A stretch of 7,466 nucleotides of DNA from a candidate division FCPU426 bacterium (GTDB lineage Bacteria > Oederibacteriota > JAAXVQ01 > JAUVAV01): positions 1 through 7,466 of the forward strand of contig JAUXBQ010000131.1 in NCBI GenBank assembly GCA_030619365.1. Reading direction: 5' to 3'. The first letter of the stretch is position 1, and each line of letters opens with the position of its first letter. Made by a program: the position numbers and the translations under genes. The notes under the pieces were generated by a model that was not told the origin of the DNA, searched no databases, and worked only from the letters and a program-made list of their open reading frames with translations. Shown piece by piece: positions 5,164-7,466 of this stretch.

Positions 5164-6353
5164 GGATCGTGGCCGCGTTGCTGGGCGTCTGGCTGGTCTG
5201 TCCCTGGCCCGGATCGGCCGCGACCGTGCGGGAAGTGCAGGATAAACTGCAGCAGTATCGCCAGAACATCAGTCAGGAAAAAAAAGATTTAAACGCCGTG
5301 CGGCAGCGCATCCGGCTGGAAAAAAAGGTGGTGCGCAAGCAGAAAAAGCAGGAGCGCTCGATTCTTTTTGATATTCAGCGGATCGGGCAAAAAATCGAGG
5401 AAGCGGAAGACCATCACCAGGAGCAACTGAAAAATCTGCGTCTGGTCAGGACGACCATTGCGCGCCTGAGTTATGACATCCAAACCACGGAAACCGAGAT
5501 CCAGCGCCTGCGCGGCTATCTGGCCGCCCGGTTGCGCCTGCTCTACCGCGAACGCACCCAGGGCTTCTGGCGCGTCTTGCTTACTTCCCAGACCCTCTCG
5601 CAAGGGCTCACACGGCTGAAATTTTTTCACGTTCTGGCCGCCCAGAACGCCGATTTCATCCGGCGCCTGGCTGTCCAGCATAACCAGCTACTGACCAAGC
5701 ACGTGGAAATGCAGAAACGGGAGCACCAGGCCAGGGAATTGGAGGCCGAAAGCAAGCAAACCCTGGCCAAGATAAAAATACACCGGGCCAGCCGCCAGAA
5801 AATTCTTAAGCGCGTGCGGCGCAAACGGAACGAGCACGAGCGCGCGGTGAAGGAACTCACCGTGGCCTCGCAGAAACTGACCAAGCTGATCCGGATGCTG
5901 GAGCAACGGGCCCGAAAGCTGAAAAGGCGGATCGCCCAGTACGGGAAAGCGTTCGCAACGCGCAAGCACTCGCTGCCGTGGCCCACACGCGGCCGAGTCG
6001 TGACCAGGTACGGCAAGACCAAACATCCACGGTTTAATACCTATATATATAACAAAGGAATTGACATCGCAGGATCGATCGGTCAAAATGTCATTTCTGT
6101 GACCCGGGGCGAGGTCCTGTTCGCGGAATGGTTTGAGGGTTTTGGCCGCATGGTCATCCTGGACCACGGCGGCGGGTACAATACAATTTACGCCCATCTC
6201 AAGAAAATCCTCGTTTCCGAAGGCAATACCGTGAAAGAGGGCCAAGTGATTGGCCAGTTGGGCGATTCCGGGACCTGGAAGGGACCGGACCTTTATTTCG
6301 AGATCCGCAAGCGCGGCAAAGCCTTGAATCCGCTGGCCTGGCTGGAAGAATAA
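5160..6353 (+). CDS. envC: Murein hydrolase activator EnvC (coiled coil plus degenerate LytM domain)
   Basis: EnvC is a periplasmic protein that activates septal N-acetylmuramoyl-L-alanine amidases (AmiA and AmiB in E. coli) under FtsEX control. The 397-residue product has a signal peptide with a likely signal peptidase I site near residues 20-21 (PGSAA then TV); Cys14 has no lipobox. A long charged coiled coil (about 25-262) follows, interrupted near 130-165. The C-terminus is an M23/LytM domain (about 272-395) lacking the zinc site: the first ligand His is Asn298 (NKGID), and the HxH motif is D377-L-Y379 in GPDLYFE. This matches E. coli EnvC, whose LytM domain binds amidase but does not cut. 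It closely resembles that protein's ending LYFEIRRQG...NP. It is translationally coupled to ftsX through ATGA. No clear terminator follows. Confidence 0.93.
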   Translation: MRIVAALLGVWLVCPWPGSAATVREVQDKLQQYRQNISQEKKDLNAVRQRIRLEKKVVRKQKKQERSILFDIQRIGQKIEEAEDHHQEQLKNLRLVRTTIARLSYDIQTTETEIQRLRGYLAARLRLLYRERTQGFWRVLLTSQTLSQGLTRLKFFHVLAAQNADFIRRLAVQHNQLLTKHVEMQKREHQARELEAESKQTLAKIKIHRASRQKILKRVRRKRNEHERAVKELTVASQKLTKLIRMLEQRARKLKRRIAQYGKAFATRKHSLPWPTRGRVVTRYGKTKHPRFNTYIYNKGIDIAGSIGQNVISVTRGEVLFAEWFEGFGRMVILDHGGGYNTIYAHLKKILVSEGNTVKEGQVIGQLGDSGTWKGPDLYFEIRKRGKALNPLAWLEE

Positions 6354-6571
6354 AATTACCAAATTATTAGACGATTTATTTTATTCCGAGAAGGGCCGGA
6401 ACCAACCGGTGTAAATATTGTGGCACCGTTGGGAAACCAAGCGGTAAACGAAAAAAACAAACCTCAACCTGTAGCATTGGGAGAAACCGGTCTACTCGAC
6501 ATAAGTCAGTCAAATTCCTATCAGTCGACTTGCTGAAATAATATGAGACATATATTATAGTAAAATGAGTT
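6354..6571. other. Convergent intergenic spacer with compositional transition
   Basis: This spacer lies between the ends of envC and the minus-strand hydrolase. I find no reading frame of note. It holds an AT-rich inverted repeat (GAATAAAAT at 6348-6356 over the envC stop, and ATTTTATTC at 6378-6386), the CCAAGCGGT hairpin at 6425-6445, and weak dyads around 6503-6532. From about 6540 on the DNA is clearly richer in A and T. Confidence 0.5.
6425..6445 (+). repeat. GNRA-loop hairpin containing CCAAGCGGT
   Basis: ACCGTTGG (6425-6432) pairs with CCAA-CGGT across a GAAA loop (6433-6436), with G6441 bulged. The right arm is the same 9-mer seen at 3258-3266 and 375-383. It is followed by A-rich rather than T-rich sequence, so it is not an intrinsic terminator for envC. 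Confidence 0.35.
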
Positions 6572-6576
6572 TTACT
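6559..6576 (-). terminator. Weak AT-rich hairpin over the hydrolase stop codon
   Basis: AGTAAAA (6559-6565) and TTTTACT (6570-6576) form a 7-bp stem with a 4-base loop and include the stop codon at 6574-6572. It is AT-rich and lacks a clean T-run, so a terminator role is only possible. Confidence 0.2.
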
Positions 6577-7393
6577 TATATTTTAAAACAAGTCCTGAAC
6601 CTACTTCCTGTATGGGAAAGTGTTTTCCAAGTTCTATTTTCGCCTTAAGATCTGTACAATGACAGGGATGAAAATCCATGATCTTACAAGATTCAAGATA
6701 TTTGATAGTCTTTTCCAGAATTTTTGTTTTTGTATTTAAAAGATGAAATCCGCCAATAACATCCAATATCTTCTCCATCCCACAGACCTTCTTTGCATAT
6801 TCAATTATATTTGATATACCGGAATGAGAACATCCGGTAATAATAACTATCCCTCTTTTTGATTTATATACTAATGCGCTGTCATCCATTAAATAATCAG
6901 GGTATTTTTTTCCATTTTTTATCACTATACCAAGCGGTTCTTTTGCTTCAAAATCATTTTTTCTGGGTATCTGGCCCAAAAAGCAGAGATTTTCCGTTAA
7001 CCATAAAGGCTTTTTTGCTAGGTTTAAATAAAAATATTTCCGTATTTCCTTTTCCCTCTTCTTAGTTCCGATATCGCCAATACCTTCATAAATTTTTTTA
7101 TTAAAAACAAGAGGATGAGCCACTAACCTGATATTTTTTGTTCTTTGGCCGGCAAAATTAATATATGGTTCTAGGCCGCCGGTATGGTCAAAATGCCCAT
7201 GGGATAAAACAAGGAAATCCGCTTGCTTTAAATCTATATTTAATTTATTAGCATTTTTTATAAATATATCCGAGTATCCAACATCAAAAAGTAGTTTTTT
7301 AGTATTATCTTCAATCCAATAAGAAACCGCCGGTTCGGCAAAATAATATCGGTCGATTATCGTATTATTATCCACTAAAACTGTCAATTTCAT
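6572..7393 (-). CDS. Metallo-beta-lactamase-fold hydrolase, COG1237 type
   Basis: This 273-residue soluble metal-dependent enzyme shows the MBL signature SHGHFDH (H65, H67, D69, H70). Later ligand-type motifs are GCSHSG (H190), GGFHL (H217) and PCHCT (H245). This arrangement, GCSHSG followed by GGFHL and CHC, fits the COG1237 group, which includes archaeal MJ0301-type enzymes linked to methanopterin synthesis. The substrate here cannot be inferred. GGTGA lies seven to eleven bases before the ATG on this strand and supports the start. The gene is AT-rich, with many AAA, ATT, TTA and TAT codons, unlike the GC-rich ftsE-envC genes it converges on, which suggests separate origin. A second reading frame ends 14 nt upstream, so it is probably the distal gene of an operon entering from the right. 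There is no signal peptide, so it is cytoplasmic. Confidence 0.9.
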   Translation of the reverse strand: MKLTVLVDNNTIIDRYYFAEPAVSYWIEDNTKKLLFDVGYSDIFIKNANKLNIDLKQADFLVLSHGHFDHTGGLEPYINFAGQRTKNIRLVAHPLVFNKKIYEGIGDIGTKKREKEIRKYFYLNLAKKPLWLTENLCFLGQIPRKNDFEAKEPLGIVIKNGKKYPDYLMDDSALVYKSKRGIVIITGCSHSGISNIIEYAKKVCGMEKILDVIGGFHLLNTKTKILEKTIKYLESCKIMDFHPCHCTDLKAKIELGKHFPIQEVGSGLVLKYK

Positions 7394-7407
7394 AATTTCA
7401 CCATCTT

Positions 7408-7466
7408 TTAAATCTCCAACTCTCGTGATTTATTTCCTATTATGTATCCGGATTCAATCCAGGTGA
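7408..7466 (-). CDS. 3' end of an upstream gene, partial
   Basis: A minus-strand frame enters from the window edge and ends in TAA at 7410-7408. The visible C-terminus reads TWIESGYIIGNKSRELEI. With only 19 codons it could be chance, but the sequence looks protein-like, shares the AT-rich composition, and stops 14 nt before the hydrolase ATG, with the hydrolase ribosome site in the gap. I do not recognise the family. Confidence 0.4.
   Translation of the reverse strand, partial: TWIESGYIIGNKSRELEI

Noticed and set aside
5160..5222. Lipoprotein signal at Cys14 of EnvC
   Set aside because: The residue before Cys is Val and a Pro follows, which does not fit a lipobox; an AxA-like signal peptidase I site lies a few residues later.
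6421..6435. Sigma54 promoter starting TGGCAC
   Set aside because: The required GC of the -12 element is not at the right distance and no plus-strand gene follows.
6425..6455. Intrinsic terminator for envC
   Set aside because: The hairpin is followed by an A-rich tract, not a T-run, on the plus strand; on the minus strand the T-run precedes the hairpin.

Overview
The window looks like a chromosomal segment of a Gram-negative bacterium. An EnvC-type periplasmic activator encoded directly behind ftsE and ftsX implies a diderm envelope. The GC-rich genes interrupted by clusters of small palindromic repeats fit a deltaproteobacterial (Desulfobacterota-like) genome, but that assignment is inference and no marker gene settles it.

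Left part (1-3065). A 53-residue, two-helix membrane protein lies on the minus strand at 12-173. It has its own good sigma70-like promoter, a leader hairpin and a full-consensus Shine-Dalgarno. Divergent from it is a PAS-GGDEF-EAL cyclic-di-GMP protein (431-2290) with a lysine/arginine-rich N-terminal tail. Its EAL domain keeps every catalytic residue I can place. Its GGDEF domain keeps the GGDEF signature but has Gly where the first metal-binding Asp should be, so a phosphodiesterase with a regulatory GGDEF domain is the best reading. It is followed after 19 nt by an RsuA/RluB/RluE/RluF-type rRNA pseudouridine synthase (2310-3065).

Middle part (3066-3578). About 500 nt without a gene is packed with three different structured repeats: a 142-bp MITE-like foldback element flanked by TTAG on both sides, a five-copy 22-bp array of alternating GTGGTT/AACCAC half-sites, and a nested palindrome at 3497-3538. 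A near-consensus sigma70 promoter (TTGACG-N18-TATAAT) closes the region.

Division operon (3606-6353). ftsE, ftsX and envC are overlapping genes: 11 nt between ftsE and ftsX, 4 nt (ATGA) between ftsX and envC. FtsE is the ATPase, FtsX the membrane partner, and EnvC the coiled-coil plus degenerate-LytM activator of cell-separation amidases. Together they form the module that couples ATP hydrolysis at the septum to peptidoglycan splitting.

Right part (6354-7466). The composition becomes distinctly AT-rich after a 218-nt spacer. A minus-strand metallo-beta-lactamase-fold hydrolase of the COG1237 type (6572-7393) lies 14 nt behind the 3' end of another minus-strand reading frame that runs off the window. 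This block may have a different origin from the division operon it converges on.

No RNA gene, CRISPR array, insertion sequence with transposase or prophage gene was found. The strongest candidates for something undescribed are the 22-bp half-site array, the foldback element with its apparent target duplication, the small membrane protein with its structured leader, and the polybasic c-di-GMP protein.
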